Source: Nicotiana tabacum (taxonomy: Eukaryota; Streptophyta; Magnoliopsida; Solanales; Solanaceae). From it: DNA of 64,000 bases. The position numbers and the translations under genes are program-made. Each line of letters opens with the position of its first letter. Position 1 is the stretch's first letter. Positions 33,766 through 46,908 of the stretch are shown here, in pieces. Location: NCBI RefSeq assembly GCF_000715075.1, contig NC_134089.1, forward strand, positions 65,950,697 through 66,014,696, written 5' to 3'. The notes beneath the pieces were generated by a model that saw nothing but the letters and a program-made list of their open reading frames with translations, was not told where the DNA came from and made no database searches.

Positions 33766-35544
33766 GACGACTTAAGTGGAATCCGAAAGGAAAACATTGA
33801 GAACACAAAGACCTACGATGGCCGTAGTACTCCAGCCCCGAATGACCTGGTTTTGAGACTTGAACAAAAGATACTAGAACTGCACGAAGAACTTGAGCAG
33901 GTCCGCAATTTGGCAAACTTGTCACTCACCCTCAATGTCCCTGATATCCACCAACAGAATGCAAAGAACCCAACACCTCCTCAAAACACACAAAACTAAC
34001 ATCCGCAAAATCCTACCATACCAAACCAATACGCAACTCCACCACAAAATATCAATCCATTGCCAATACCAACTTCACCACAACAGCATCAACCAATCCC
34101 GTACCCACCAACCACCACTTACCATACTCTCAAAAATACACCACCATTCATTCCCGATCTACAAAACTCCACCAATGACCATCACTATACCCAAGACCCT
34201 GATACCCATTAGAGAAATCCCATATACGTGGAAACTATACCACATTATATCCAGCCAATTTCCTATGCACCGAAATCCTCCGAAAAGGACCTGCTCATTA
34301 AGAACATGGCCGAAGAACTCAAGAAGTTAACAAGCCGAGTTCAAGGTGTTGAAGGTGACAGAAGAATAGAAGGTTTAACTATGAGGATCTGTGCATATAG
34401 CCCGATGTTGAATTGCTAGAAGGGTACAAACCTTCCAAGTTCGAAATGTTCGATGGTACATGTGATCCCAGGGTCCACCTAAGGACCTACTGTGACAAGC
34501 TTGTCGGGGTTAGAAAAGATGAGAAGATTCGAATGAAGCTCTTTATGAGGAGCCTTACTGGGTACACGTTGTCTTGGTATATCAGCCAGAATCCCAAGAA
34601 ATAGTCCAATTGGATAAGCATGGTGTCAGATTTCATGGACTGGTTCAGGTTCAACACAAAAAATGCATCAGATATCTTCTACATTCAGAACCTCAAAAAG
34701 AAACCTACTGAAGCTTTCCGTGAGTATGCTACTCGTTGGAGGTCGGAAGCCGCTAAGGTCAGGCCCGCTTTGGACGAAGAATAGATGAATAAATTCTTCA
34801 TTAGAGCACATGATCCACAATATTATAAGAGGCTGATGGTCATCGAATACCACAAATTCTTTGATATCATCAATCTCGGGGAAAGGATCGATGAATGAAT
34901 AAAGAACGGGATGGTAACAAATTTCGAGGCACTACAAGCCACAAATAAGGCACTCCAATACGGTGGCATATCGAAGAAAAGAGATGTTGGGGCAGTAATG
35001 GTGGCCTAGGGTCCAAAAACTCCACTCACATACCAAACACCCCTACCCACATACCAAACACCTCCACCCACCTATCAAACACCTCTGCCTACATATCAAA
35101 TACTTCCACCTACATAACAAGAATCACCACCTACATATCAACCTTCATCTCCTAGATATTCCCAACCAACCACTGTCCATCATACCTATAATTCCCAACC
35201 ATCCCACTTTCAGTCACCACCAACTCACCAAAAATATCCAAGACCAAGACCTAATTTTGACCGCAATCCACCCAGACAATACACCGCCATTGCTGAGCCC
35301 ATCGACCAATTGTATGAAAGGTTAAAGGCTGCAGGTTACGTCACTCCTATTCCCGCTGTGGCGCTAGAAAATACATCCCTATGGGTCAATCCGAACAAAA
35401 CCTATGCATACCACTCCAGTATGAAAGGGCACACCACTGCTGAGTGCTGAACATTAAAGGATGAGATCCAGACACTCATTGACAACAAGGTCATACAAGC
35501 GAAGGAAGCCTCACCTAATGTCTGCAACAATCCCCTCCCCGATC
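33766..35544 (+). pseudogene. gag of Ogre A, part 1 (before element C)
   Basis: The first usable ATG is at 33766. The gag core lies at about 34413-34980, with EGYKPSKFEMFDG, VHLRTYCDKLVGV and TLSWYISQ, followed by FREYATRW near 34720. A proline/tyrosine repeat (TYQTPPP-like, about 35030-35150) follows, then YHSSMKGHTTAEC near 35410. A stop at 34000, a one-base loss near 34380 and stops near 34415, 34603, 34785, 34896, 35008, 35117 and 35448 break it. The reading is cut at 35544 by element C and resumes at 45608. Confidence 0.85.
35540..35544. repeat. Left target duplication of element C
   Basis: CGATC here pairs with TGATC at 45603-45607. They differ at one position, a C to T change. Joining the flanks through one copy restores the Ogre gag reading frame at this point, so they mark the insertion site. 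Confidence 0.8.
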
Positions 35545-36276
35545 TGTCACTACCCAAACCAATGGGCCGCGACGGGCACCCGGTACCTTACTCAACTGAG
35601 TACCAACATAATGCATCTTTCTTATTACATCATTATATACACATGACATACGGGCCTAATAGGCTAACATGATCCTTTATAAACTCAAAACATAGGCCGA
35701 CAAGGCCGTACAATCTTTTATGTACACGACATATGTCTACAAGCCTCTAAGAGTACATAAATGTCATAAAGGTTGGGACATAGTTCCGCCATACCAAACA
35801 ATACACGTCTAAATCATACTAACCAAATGAGCATCTCCGAAGCAAATGGAGCGCACCAACATCTTCCACTGAGCTGATAGCCTACTTGGAGGGCTCTCAA
35901 CCTGTCTATCGGGACCTGCGGGCATGAAACGCAATGTCCCCAAGCAAAAGGGACGTCAGTACGAATAATGTACCGAGTATGTAAGGCACATAAATAAATA
36001 CATAAGAGACGTGGAAGAAATATAGAGTATATGACTCAACCTGTAAGTCTGAATAACTTTGTAAATCATAAATTACTTTTAGCGTCATGCTTATGCGTAT
36101 GAATGTCATGCCGTGCATAGGTACATGTTTCATAACATCATCAGCCTTTAAGGGCATCCCATCATATCATATCGGCTACTGTGGGTAAAATCATCATCGT
36201 ATACCAGCTGATCAGGTGGTGGTGCGTATATAATACCATAACTTTTCCCATATCCCATATACATACATATACATAT

Positions 36277-36326
<50 letters not shown>

Positions 36327-37809
36327 GCGTATATAACGCCGTTTGAATCATATTTCAGCCACTGTGGGTAATATCATCATCATATACCAGCTGATCAAGT
36401 GGTGATGCGTATATAATGCCATAACCTTTCCCATATCCCATAAACATATATATACATACATATATACACGTATATAACTCCGTCTGGTCATGGATCAATG
36501 CACATGAATGGAATGCATGAAAAGTACGTTAATAAAATCTTTCGGAATTATCATAAGACCATTTTGCTTTTGAGTAATATCATAAAGTAAACTCTTTTCA
36601 ACTTTCGTATTTTTCTGAGACCCATGAACAGATGATAAAATATTATGACACATGCAAATTCAAGAACATAGATATCTCTAATACTTCTATGAATAGAGTC
36701 ATTTATGGAATTTGTGCATTTGTACGTTTCGTTCGTATCGTATGGATCATGCCAAAAGAAAGAAGGGATAGCCTTAACATACTTGTTTCAACGAAATTTA
36801 CACTTGGATTTCTTGAAATCTTGGATGAATTTGTTCTACTTCTAATGTTTTGTGTATTGAAGATAAAAAATGGAATTAAATCTTAATGGTTGAAATTTGA
36901 GATTTCAATTGAAATCTTGGCATGAATTTGGATGAAATTTTTCTTCTATTTCTAATTTTGGAATGAAGAAACGTTTCTGGTTTCCTTGAGTCTTTGAGGG
37001 GAAAATGTTGTTTCCCTTTTTGGTTCCTTGAGAATTTGAAAGGAACAATGTTTCTGTTCTTTGACGTTTGGAAAGAACAATATTGTTTTGGATTCATTTT
37101 GACTCATTTTAGATTTTACTAGATACTTGGTTAGTCATCCATTTCAATTATTCCTAGGTTGCCACCTAAGCATAAGTGACTACTTAGTCACTTCTTGTCT
37201 TTGTGGCTTCTTGCCATGTGTAATTTCTATCCACTTATTGGTTAACTGGGTAATATCCTGTTACCCGATAATTAATCCATTACCCTTATAATTTAAAAAT
37301 TAACTTAACTTAATTAAATACTACTCTCTTTTAACATACCTTGTACACCTTACTATCATGGTCATGTAGTACCTTGTATGGTACTAGTCCATAAATACCG
37401 ATTATTTTAGCTCGGGCCGTATTTTATCCCAAAATACCAAATTTCAACTAAATTCATTTTCTTCGACTTGCTTTCCCTCTCACCTTCACGAATTTATTCA
37501 TCACTTACAATCCTTATAATCTCCAGATAATCTTTTCCTTGGACTGATGTCAATTACGTTACGACAAATTTAACGTAAAATATTGCAGGGTGCAACACTA
37601 TCGTAACTTATTACTGCGAAGCATAACATCACCGTAATGTAATACTGCCGAGTACAACACTATCGTAACTTAATACTGCATGACGTAACACCATCGTAAT
37701 ATATTACTGCAGAAGGTAACATCATCGTAATATATTATTGCAGAGCATAACATCGTCGTAATATAATACTGCAGGACGTAATATTGACGTAATATTGCAG
37801 GGCGTAACA
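35545..37809 (-). repeat. 3' LTR of element C (left copy)
   Basis: On the plus strand it opens TGTCACTACCC and ends GCGTAACA. It contains a duplicated segment with 'atataccagctgatca' (about 36174-36485), an (AT)n tract of about 45 bases at 36281-36325, and a tandem array of GTAACA..TACTGCAG units at its element-5' end (about 37565-37809). Confidence 0.88.
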
Positions 37810-37825
37810 TCATTCCCCCCTTTGG
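37810..37825 (-). other. Polypurine tract of element C
   Basis: On the minus strand this reads CCAAAGGGGGGAATGA directly before the LTR start TGTTACGCCC. It is the expected plus-strand primer. Confidence 0.75.
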
Positions 37826-38622
37826 AACATTTGTCCTCGAATGTTGACTGATGCTCTTATCATTTTCGTAACTTATAGCTCTTGTGAGTACATTAATACT
37901 CTTCTTGCCATTTAAGCAGTTGCTCTGTGAATAAATCCAAAGTCTAGGGTATTCCCCCCCTTTAGTCTTATTGCTCATATCATGACTTGTGGTCGAAATC
38001 TTCCTAATCTTGCAACTTCTGTTACCTCCTATCATGCAACCTGTATGACCCTGGCTTTGTTGGTGAACTTATGCGATTCACCTTTCCTTTTTCCTTTTAT
38101 CTTTTAGTCAATCTCTAGGCCTTACTTTGTATATACAAGGCTTAATAGGATGCCTCTCTGGGCCTCTATAGGTATACTCAAGTCCGTTGCTCGATACTTT
38201 GTAGAACTTGCGAATATGGTCATATCTTATTTCATAGATCTGGTTACCATTCACATGACTTTACTGCATTTACGTGGGTTATAATATACCATAATTTTTG
38301 CTTCATTCTACCTTTACTGAGGTATGCTTACCAAGTTCCCAGTTACTTTTGTTGCTACCCTTTAGGTATAAATCTCAGTCCTTTAATGCCCTTTCATTAT
38401 CGTTCGTCTTATGAATCATGGCCTAATCTCATGTCATACTTTGTAACTTATATCTTACCATTGTTAATTCACCTCAATGTTGATCTATAATCCTTTACTT
38501 GAAGACTTGAAACTTCTTACATAATACATTACCGCTAGGGCTTACGTTTTATTGAGGAATATTTGAAGTGATTTCCATAACCATATTTTATAGTGTCTCA
38601 ATATGATTCACTTTATGGGGGT
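37826..38622 (-). other. Internal non-coding region of element C, 3' part
   Basis: No ORF with recognisable content on either strand. Base composition and style match the other internal part at 41346-43320. It ends where the foreign LTR-like piece begins. Confidence 0.55.
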
Positions 38623-41345
38623 TGTGAGCACGTGATTTTTGCCCTGTATGAATTACTCCCACAAATTCAAAACAAAATAATTTTTTCCATTGTTTGCAAT
38701 TTCGTGGATTTTCGTGGCATTTTTTGTTATTGCTTGCATTTGTCTGCGCATGTTTATTTTGTTTACTTTATAAAAAAATATAAAAATATATTTCATTTGA
38801 ATTTAAGATTTAATTTTACATTTTTAGATTAGTTAGTAAATCAGTTTGTTTTATAAAATGGAAAAATTACAAAAAAACAACTCATTTTTGCATTTTAATT
38901 TGAGTATCGAATTTTGGGAGTTTTTCTTTTAATTTGGTATTTAATTAGTTGTGGTAATTATTATTTAGAGTTAATTAATTTAAATTGGTAGGATAATTTG
39001 GTTTAGGATTTAATCTAGGTGTTATTTTTCAATTTTGGAAAAAGAAAAAGAATTTTGAAATAAAAAGGAAAGGAAAGGAAAGGAATGTGATCAGATTTTG
39101 GGCTTTTAGTTAAATCTTCCCAATAGGCCCAATTAAATTCCCACAAATACCCGTCAATACTAGCCCAAACCCATGTCCAACCCGGTCCCCTCGCCAAACA
39201 ATCCAAAACGACACCGTTTCAACAGCAGGCGATCAAGACCGTTAATCTTCTTTGATCGAACGGTCCGGAAGTGGGGTGGGTTTAGTATAATAGGTCTGAA
39301 TCCCATTACCCCCCAAACCCGTCTCTCTCATCCACTTCACCCTCAGATAATCCCACGCCAACTCTAGCGGCGCCCCATGATTCCACCGTCCTCCGGTGGC
39401 GGCGCCACCACCAAGTGGGCCAAAATTCACACCATAGAACCCTCTCCGTCTCCCCATACCAAATCTTTAACCCTTTACCCTCGAATCGTAGCCTAACTCG
39501 TCGAATATTAAATCTGAGTTCATGCCCTAAAAGCCTAAATCGAACCTGTGCATGCAAGGCTACTTTCTCCGAAATCCCTAAGCGTTCAAGGTTGTTTTAT
39601 CACAAAATAATGACGTACGCTTGTTCTTGACCAAGAACAAGCGATTGACATTGTCTTAGGGTAACTCAGAATGTCAGTATCGATTTCAAACCTAGTCGGT
39701 GAGTTCCCTTCATTTTTTCTGTTCATTTTTGTGTTATTACACCTCTTATTCCTCTTCTTTTTCTCTCCTTTTCTTTAGTTAGATTTTTTCTTGCTCGGGC
39801 TGAAAACTCGACCAATTTTCTAAGTTTACATTGTTTGCTGTTTGTTTGGTCCCTTTGTTTCTTTTTCAAATCGTAAAAGCTTGTCCTTTGATTTTCTTGG
39901 TCTGTTTGATTTGTGTTAATGGCATATTCAAATTCTGGTTTTCACTCTTTTGTATTAACCACCTAGTTTAATTTAATTAGGTCGTTTTGATTTAATAACT
40001 TAGTTAATTCCCTGCATATTTTTGTTAATTAATCAGTAACTTAGTTTAGATTTTTGATTGTGGAAATCGTCTCAGTGTTTGTGTTATTCTGTTTTTCGAG
40101 ATGCGTATAGAATTTAGTTGGGTTAGTTTATTGTTTGGGCTTTGGGTTGTTTCCGACCCATTTGCAAAGTGCAGCCCGTTCAATTTGGTTTAAGTCATTG
40201 GGTCAAATTGACCCATTTGAAATTCTAAAGTAATTTTCATGGGTTTGAGGGGTAGTTTGGGAAAATTGGCTTAGGGAATCTTTGAAAACTGATTGAGAAA
40301 ACTTTTAGGAAGCTGGGTTGGGAACTAGTTTTGAACTTCTGAATTTTACACTAATGGTACCTAAGTGAAAATGAAAATGTAAAAAGGGTCTAATTGCAAA
40401 TCTGACTTCTTTAAGCTGCCCTAATGCCTTGCCTATAAAGTCACCTTTGCTTGGCATTCAAGGCAGATTTTGAAGTGATAAAAAAAATCTTGCAAAAAAC
40501 TGAAACGGCTGAATTTTGGAGAAACTCTGAATCAACACTGAAATTCGTCATATTTGCTTGTTCAAAATAGTTAAAATTCTTCTTAGTTTAGGTTTGCTGA
40601 TCCTCCCTACTAGCTAGAATTTTGAAAGCATTTCAAATTCCTACATCTGGTTGAGAAAATGGTTTGGTTCTGGGAATTTTGAAGCCTGGTTTTGAGCTGT
40701 TGGGTTGAAATACTGTTGCATTGGTTGATTTCCAAGCTAAATTCTTCTACTTTGCTGAATCCTCACTTCTTTTTCCTTCTATTGCTAGGTATTAATTTGA
40801 CTAAGAATTTGGGAATGAAGTGTTGAATGTCAATCGAAGACCTGTTCCTTATTTGAAATCAATCAGAAGTTGTTTCTTTGTTTTAGGACATTATTTTGCA
40901 CCTTGCTTTTGGGCCATGTAGTCTGATTATCCTTCCTTGCTTTTACCCATTTCATCATGTTTTTAGTTACTGTGATGCTTTTCTGTTGAATGGCTTAGGA
41001 ATGTTTGGAGCTTGGTGTGTATATATGAACTATGAGAATCAGTATAGTAAACTTCAGTAGAATCAAGTCTGCTTCATGTTTATTTAAGTTTGTAGGAATT
41101 AATGCTTGTATGATGATTCTATTCCAATTTTATTAAGTAATGTGTGTAGATGCTTGATGGGAATACATGCTAGTAAACAGTCCCATTTAGTTAGCCATTT
41201 TGGGTCAGAAATGATAAATGCATTAGACCTTAAAAATAACAAGGAATTACGTATAGGTTTGTGGTTTTATTTTCTCACAAGATGGTATTAGAATACATGT
41301 TGCTTGTTTGAATATATCTCAAGTATTATAATGATATTCTCTGAG
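38623..41345 (+). mobile_element. LTR-like fragment inserted in element C
   Basis: It starts TGTGAGCACGTGATTTTTGCCC, a form typical of LTR starts, on the strand opposite to element C. It has an AAGGAAAGG simple repeat near 39065, a GACCGTT..AACGGTC inverted repeat at about 39237-39268 and a CTTAGGGT motif near 39655, all similar in plan to the Ogre LTRs here. No primer site, polypurine tract or gag-pol follows, so it is a solo or truncated LTR. The right border and target duplication were not found; 41345 is approximate. Confidence 0.5.
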
Positions 41346-43320
41346 GCTGAACTCTCCATGTTGGGTTCTACTATGTTTATCTTACACGATCTGATGACTC
41401 GTCTGTAACCTCCTATTTAGCCATAACTGAGATCTTCCTAACCAATTACTAACTACTCGTTAGCCCATTCTCATATCAATATTCCTCGTAATCTTTCTTG
41501 GGTTATTTACTTTGTTTTAACTTACGTCCCGCACTGGCTCCTTATTTATTAATAATAGCTCGGGCAGGAACCTTTACTTCCTTTCCTTGACGTCGTGCTT
41601 GCACAATATTCTTGAATCGTAGTGTATCTGTAAGATTTGGATAAGTACCATCTCATTCCTCTTTCATTTATCACATTCTTCCTTTACCATTTCATAGTTG
41701 CTAGAACTACTTAATTCTGACTTAATGCCACATCACTCCATATTCTCCCCTTTTGGGGTGTACTAAAAGCTGAAGCCACGAGGATTTACCTATAGATGTT
41801 TTACCTCTTCATCTTTGGCGTCATTTCTTAATATCAATGATCCTTACTCGCCTTGCGGCAATTATTTTGTACCAAAGATGACAAATTCCCTTACTCGCGA
41901 GGGTGACACTTAACGTAACTGGCACATACAGTCTCTTAAGCTTAACTTTGCTCACATTGCTTGCTCTAGGGAAGCGTCTCCCTGAATGAGTATTCTTTGA
42001 ATTCATTGTGAATCTTCTTCTGTGGTCTATTCTATTACCGCCAGAACGAAATCTGAAATTCCCATGATGGCGAGTACTTTCCAATCATTCAGTCCCTAAT
42101 TCATATTTAGTTTATCTTATTTACCAGTCCATATTGATTTTTGTTACTCTGGGGATTAACTCTCCCCTCTGGTATTCGCATTGGAGTTACGAACTTATTT
42201 CTCGAAATGAGGATATAACCTTATGGCCTATACTCTTTCGTTGTCTTAAGGCCCATCACCTTTCGTCTGTCCTTCATTTGACTATAGGTTTTGTAACACT
42301 CTACCGTTTTCATCCATGTATCACACCTTACTCATAATGCTTCCTTATCTCTCTTCTCATTACTCTGTTAATATTTCTGCATATCCCTTTTCTTGTGAAA
42401 CTTTAATACAACATTCTTTCGCTTTTAGCTTCCCTTTGCTCCATCCAATGGCTCTTTGGGTTGCTCAGCATCCTCGCTCTACTAGGGATGAGAGCCACAC
42501 TTAAGGTAATATTTATCCCATCCAAGCTTTCAGTGCCTATCTTATAAATGCTAATATTCACATCTAATCGTAATATTCTACGGTGCACCATCTGGGTGTC
42601 TCACAAGAAGATCTATTGGCACATTTGTAATACCCTTCGAAAATGTCAACAAATGAAAGTAATCCATTTACCAATTTGGGTTACTCTAACCCCAGCCAGA
42701 TCTTGATATCACATCCTTCTCTTAGCTATACCTGTTAGCCCCCATAGGGCATAAGTGAAATGGGTGTGACCAATTGTACATACCTCTGTTACTGTTGAAT
42801 ATAACTCAAAAAGATTATGTTCCTCTGCCTCAATTATAAACGTTGTTAACCTTCATTAACTGGGTGCCTCGTACCCTTCTTCATCTTGCTTCTTATGCTT
42901 GTTGAAACCTGTATTTATCTTCTTAATCTCTCATAGTCTTTTACCATAAAGATGGATAGACATTCTTGCCTTAAGGCTTCTTATCAAGAAGCTTGCACCT
43001 TTCAGTACACCCATGATACGCTAAAGACCTCACATTTACTTATCGTAGCCATTATACAAAAATCCAATTCCTCTGACTCAGCTCTTCCACAACTATCTCT
43101 CTTTCCAACCTGCTTTTCGGATGTAGGTATCGTCTTATTACGAATAAAATAGAATTTCGGAATTTGAATTCTTAAAGTGAGCTCTACCACACGATCTAGA
43201 GTAAGAAGAAAGAGTGAATATCCTAAATGCCCTGTAGCCTCCTGCTTATAAGTGTGGTGCATGACGCACCCATAAACAAGACTCTACTAGACATGGCTTG
43301 TAGACGTCCCTTGGAAAGAA
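41346..43320 (-). other. Internal non-coding region of element C, 5' part
   Basis: This is the leader side of element C, next to its primer site. The longest minus-strand ORFs (under 90 codons, such as 41821-42084 and 43002-43262) show no gag-like motif. No RNA gene is seen. Confidence 0.55.
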
Positions 43321-43334
43321 CTGCTCTGATACCA
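43321..43334 (-). other. Primer-binding site of element C
   Basis: On the minus strand this reads TGGTATCAGAGCAG, four bases after the LTR end. It is the tRNA-Met type used by Tekay-like elements, so a Ty3/gypsy element of that kind is the likely helper. Confidence 0.85.
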
Positions 43335-43338
43335 CTTT

Positions 43339-44192
43339 TGTCATGACCCAAACCGATGGGCCACGATGGGCACCTAGTACCTTACTCAACCCAGTACCAA
43401 CGTAACGTATCTTTCTTATTACATCATTATATACGCATGACATACGGGCCTAATAGACCAACATGATCCTTTATAAACTCAAAACATAGGCCGACAAGGT
43501 CGTACAACTTTTATGTACATGACATATGTCTAAAAGCCTCTAAGAGTACATAAATGTCATAAAGGTCAGGACAGAGTCCCGCCATACCAAACAATACACG
43601 TCTAAATCATACTAACCAAACGAGCAACTCCGAAGCAAATAGAGCGCACCAACATTTTCTGCTGAGCTGATAGCCTACTTGGAGGGCTCTCGACCTGTCT
43701 ATTGGGACTTGTGGGCATGAAACGCAACATCCCTAGGCAAAAGGGACGTCAGTATGAATAATGTACCGAGTATGTAAAACATATAAATAAATACATAAGA
43801 GACATGGAAGAAATATAGAGTACATGACTCAACCTGTAAGTCTGAATAACTTTGTAAATCATAAATTACTTTTAGCATCATACATATGCGTATGAATGTC
43901 ATGTCGTGTATAGGTACATGTTTCATAGCATCATCAGCCTTTGAGGGCATCCCATCATATCATACCGACGATTGTGGGAAAAATCATCATCGTATACCAG
44001 CTGATCAGGTGGTGGTACGTATATAACGCCATAACATTTCCCATATCTCATATACATACGTATACATACATATATACACATATATAACGCTGTTTGAATC
44101 ATATTTCAGCCATTATGGGCAACATTATCATCATATACCAGCTGATCAGGTGGTGGTGTGTATATAATGCCATAACCTTTCGCATATCCCAT

Positions 44193-44261
<69 letters not shown>

Positions 44262-45602
44262 CATATATACATATATATATAACGCCGTCTGGTCATGGGT
44301 CAATGCACATGAATGCAATGCATAAAAAGTACGTTAATAAAATCTTTCGAAGTTGTCATAAGACCATTTTGTCTTTGAGCAATATCATAAAGTAAACTTT
44401 TTTTAAACTTTCATATTTTTTTGAGACCCATGAACCGATGATAAAATATTATGACACATGAAAATTCAAGAACATAGATATCTCTAATACATCTACAAAT
44501 AGAGTCATTTATGGAATTTGTGCATTTGCACGTTTCATTCGTATCGTATGGATCATGACAAAAGAAAGAAGGGATAGCCTTAACATACTGTTCCGGCGAA
44601 ATTTACACTTGGATTCCTTGAAATCTTGGACGAATCTGTTCTGCTTCTAACATTTTGTGTATTGAAGATAGAAATGGAATTAAATCTTAATGGCTGAACT
44701 TTGAGATTTCAATTGAAATCTTGGCAATAATTTGGAATAAAATTTTCTTCTATTTCCAATTTTGGAATGAAGAAACGTTTTTGGTTTCCTTGGGTCTTTG
44801 AGGGGAAAACGATGTTTCCCTTTTTGGTTCCTTGAGAATTTGAAAGGAACAATGTTTCTGTTCTTTGAAGTTTGGAAAGAACAATATTGTTTTGGATTCA
44901 TTTTGACTCATTTTCGATTTTAGCAGATACTTGGTTTGTTATCCATTTTCAATTATGCCTAGGTTGCCAGCTAGGCATAAGTGACTACTTAGTCACTTCT
45001 TGTCTTGGTGGCTTGTTGCCATGTGTAATTCCTATCCACTTATTGGTTAACTGAGTAATGTTCTGTTACCTGGTAAATAATCAATTACCCGTATAATTTA
45101 AAAATTATCTCAACTTAATTAAATACTACTCTCTTTTAACATACCTTGTACATCTTACTATCATGGCCATGTAATACCTTGTATGACACTAGTCCATAAA
45201 TATCGGGTATTTTAGCTCGGGCCGTATTTTATCCCAAAATACCAAATTTCAACGAAATTCATTTTCTTCGACTTGCTTCCCCTCTCACCTTCACGAATTT
45301 ATTCATCACTTACAATCCTTATAGTCTCCAAATAATCTTTTCCTTGGACTGATGTCAATTACCTTACGACAAATTCAACGTAAAATACTGCAGGGTGCAA
45401 CACTGTCGTAACTTATTACTGCGAAGCATAACATCACCGTAATGTAATACTGTCGGGTACAACACTGTCGTAACTTAATACTACATGACGTAACACCATT
45501 GTAATATATTACTGCAGAGGGTAACATCATCGTATATATTATTGCAGAACATAACATCGTCGTAGTATAATACCGTGGGACGTAATATTGTGGGGCGTAA
45601 CA
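43339..45602 (-). repeat. 5' LTR of element C (right copy)
   Basis: On the plus strand it opens TGTCATGACCC and ends GCGTAACA at 45602. It has the same internal duplication as the left copy, but here the long (AT)n tract (44200-44255) lies in the second copy of the duplicated segment, while in the left LTR it lies in the first. Confidence 0.88.
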
Positions 45603-46908
45603 TGATCATAGAGGTGGCGGTGTACATGTTATAGAAACAAATGAGGAATGGGACCCTGAGGGGTAAATTGGGCTTATCCGAGAAGGCGATGACTTTAAGG
45701 TTGTAGTTACACTTACTCCTATCGTGGTGCAGACTCAGGCACCTATTGATGTTGAGGTCACTGCATCAGCTCCATTCGAGGTGGAAGTAACTCCGCCCGC
45801 AGCCACCTCCTCTCCATTTGAAGTAGAAGTGGTCATACCTTTTACTATGAAGGTGTCAGCCACACCCCCATTAAACTCAAAAGCGATACCCTGGGATTAT
45901 GTCACCGAGGCTCGGCAAAAAGGGAAGACTAAGATAGAAGAATCTGATGCCGCACAAGGGATGACTAGAACTGGAAGAGTCTACATACCTGAACACCTGG
46001 GAGGTTCAAGTAAGGATGGCACTGCTAGGAAGCCTTTCATTGAAACCGGACCGGATGACTTGTGGAGGAAAGTACATGTGAAAGAGTATTCTGTTGTTGA
46101 TCACCTGAACAAAATCCCTGCTCAGATATCTATCCTGTCACTACTACAGAATTCAGAGGCACACAAGTATGCCTTAATGAAAGTACTGAGCGAGACTTAT
46201 GTACCGAATAATATCACTGGTGGAGAAATGACCAACGTGGTCGGTCAGGTGCTGGAGAGCCATAAGATTATCTTCCATGAAGATGAGCTGCCGCCCGAAG
46301 GTCTGAATCACAATCGAGCATTGCACATTACGGTACAATTCGAAGACAAGTTCATTGCCAAGGTCCTGGTTGATGGAGGTTCTAATCTGAATATTTGTCC
46401 ACTGGATACCCTGAAAAGGTTGGACAAAGGTTTCCATGAAATACGGACTGGAAGCATGAATGTAAAGGCTTTCGATAGGTTCTAGAGGGCCACGATAAGA
46501 GAAATCAACCTTTGCTTGCAGATGGGACAAGCTTGGTTCGATGTTGAATTCCAAGTGCTTGACATACCAGCCTCATATAATCTTCTGTTGGGCCACCCAT
46601 GGATCCATGATGCTGGAGTCGTGCCCTCCACACTACACCAAGTCATAAAATTCGAATGGAACCATCAGGAGGTAATCATTCATGGAGACGGGAGTAACCC
46701 CATCTACACCAGTCAAACCATTCCGGCCATCGGACATAGAAGGAGGCTAGGAGGAGAAACCTACCATCACATTGAATGGGTCAATGCCATCGAGAAGGAT
46801 AAGTGGTGGAATAAAAAAATAGAAAGCATACTAACATGGCCAGGATACGAACCCGACAAAGGGTTGGGAAAGAACCTCCAGGGTATCACCAAGCCGATGA
46901 CTGATTGA
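45603..46908 (+). pseudogene. gag end and protease of Ogre A (after element C)
   Basis: The reading resumes at 45608. After a variable Pro/Val-rich stretch comes MTRTGRVYIPEHLGG, then a protease domain with VLVDGGSNLNICPL near 46366. Ogre proteases have this DGGS form of the aspartic active site. A stop at 46483-46485 interrupts. The next segment (46516-46908) has YNLLLGHPWIHDAG and a G-patch-like motif GYEPDKGLGKNLQG near 46850. The frame stops at 46906. Compared with Ogre B, about 850 bases of connector that should follow are missing. Confidence 0.85.

Larger units (their letters stand above)
35545..45602 (-). mobile_element. Element C: 10-kb non-coding LTR retrotransposon (LARD-like)
   Basis: Two LTRs of 2265 and 2264 bp (35545-37809 and 43339-45602) flank 5.5 kb of internal DNA. 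On the minus strand a primer site (43321-43334) follows the 5' LTR and a polypurine tract (37810-37825) precedes the 3' LTR. No gag, protease, RT or integrase is recognisable on either strand, so it must depend on another element's proteins. About 2.7 kb of the interior is a later insertion (about 38623-41345). In the first 245 bases the two LTRs differ at about 10 percent of positions, mostly transitions, so it is not recent. Confidence 0.88.

Noticed and set aside
39173..39630. Possible host gene start with 'MSNPVPSPNNPKRHRF' and overlapping ORFs on both strands
   Set aside because: It lies inside the leader-like part of an LTR-like fragment with the same plan as the Ogre LTRs. The ORFs are short and no exon structure continues.
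41821..42084. Arg-rich minus-strand ORF in element C as a candidate gag remnant
   Set aside because: It has no zinc knuckle or capsid motif, and the neighbouring frames show nothing similar, so chance is more likely.
44094..44318. ORFs made of repeated Tyr-Ile
   Set aside because: They are translations of the (AT)n microsatellite in the LTR of element C.
46174..46554. 126-codon minus-strand ORF opposite the Ogre A protease
   Set aside because: It is a shadow of the protease coding strand with no recognisable domain.
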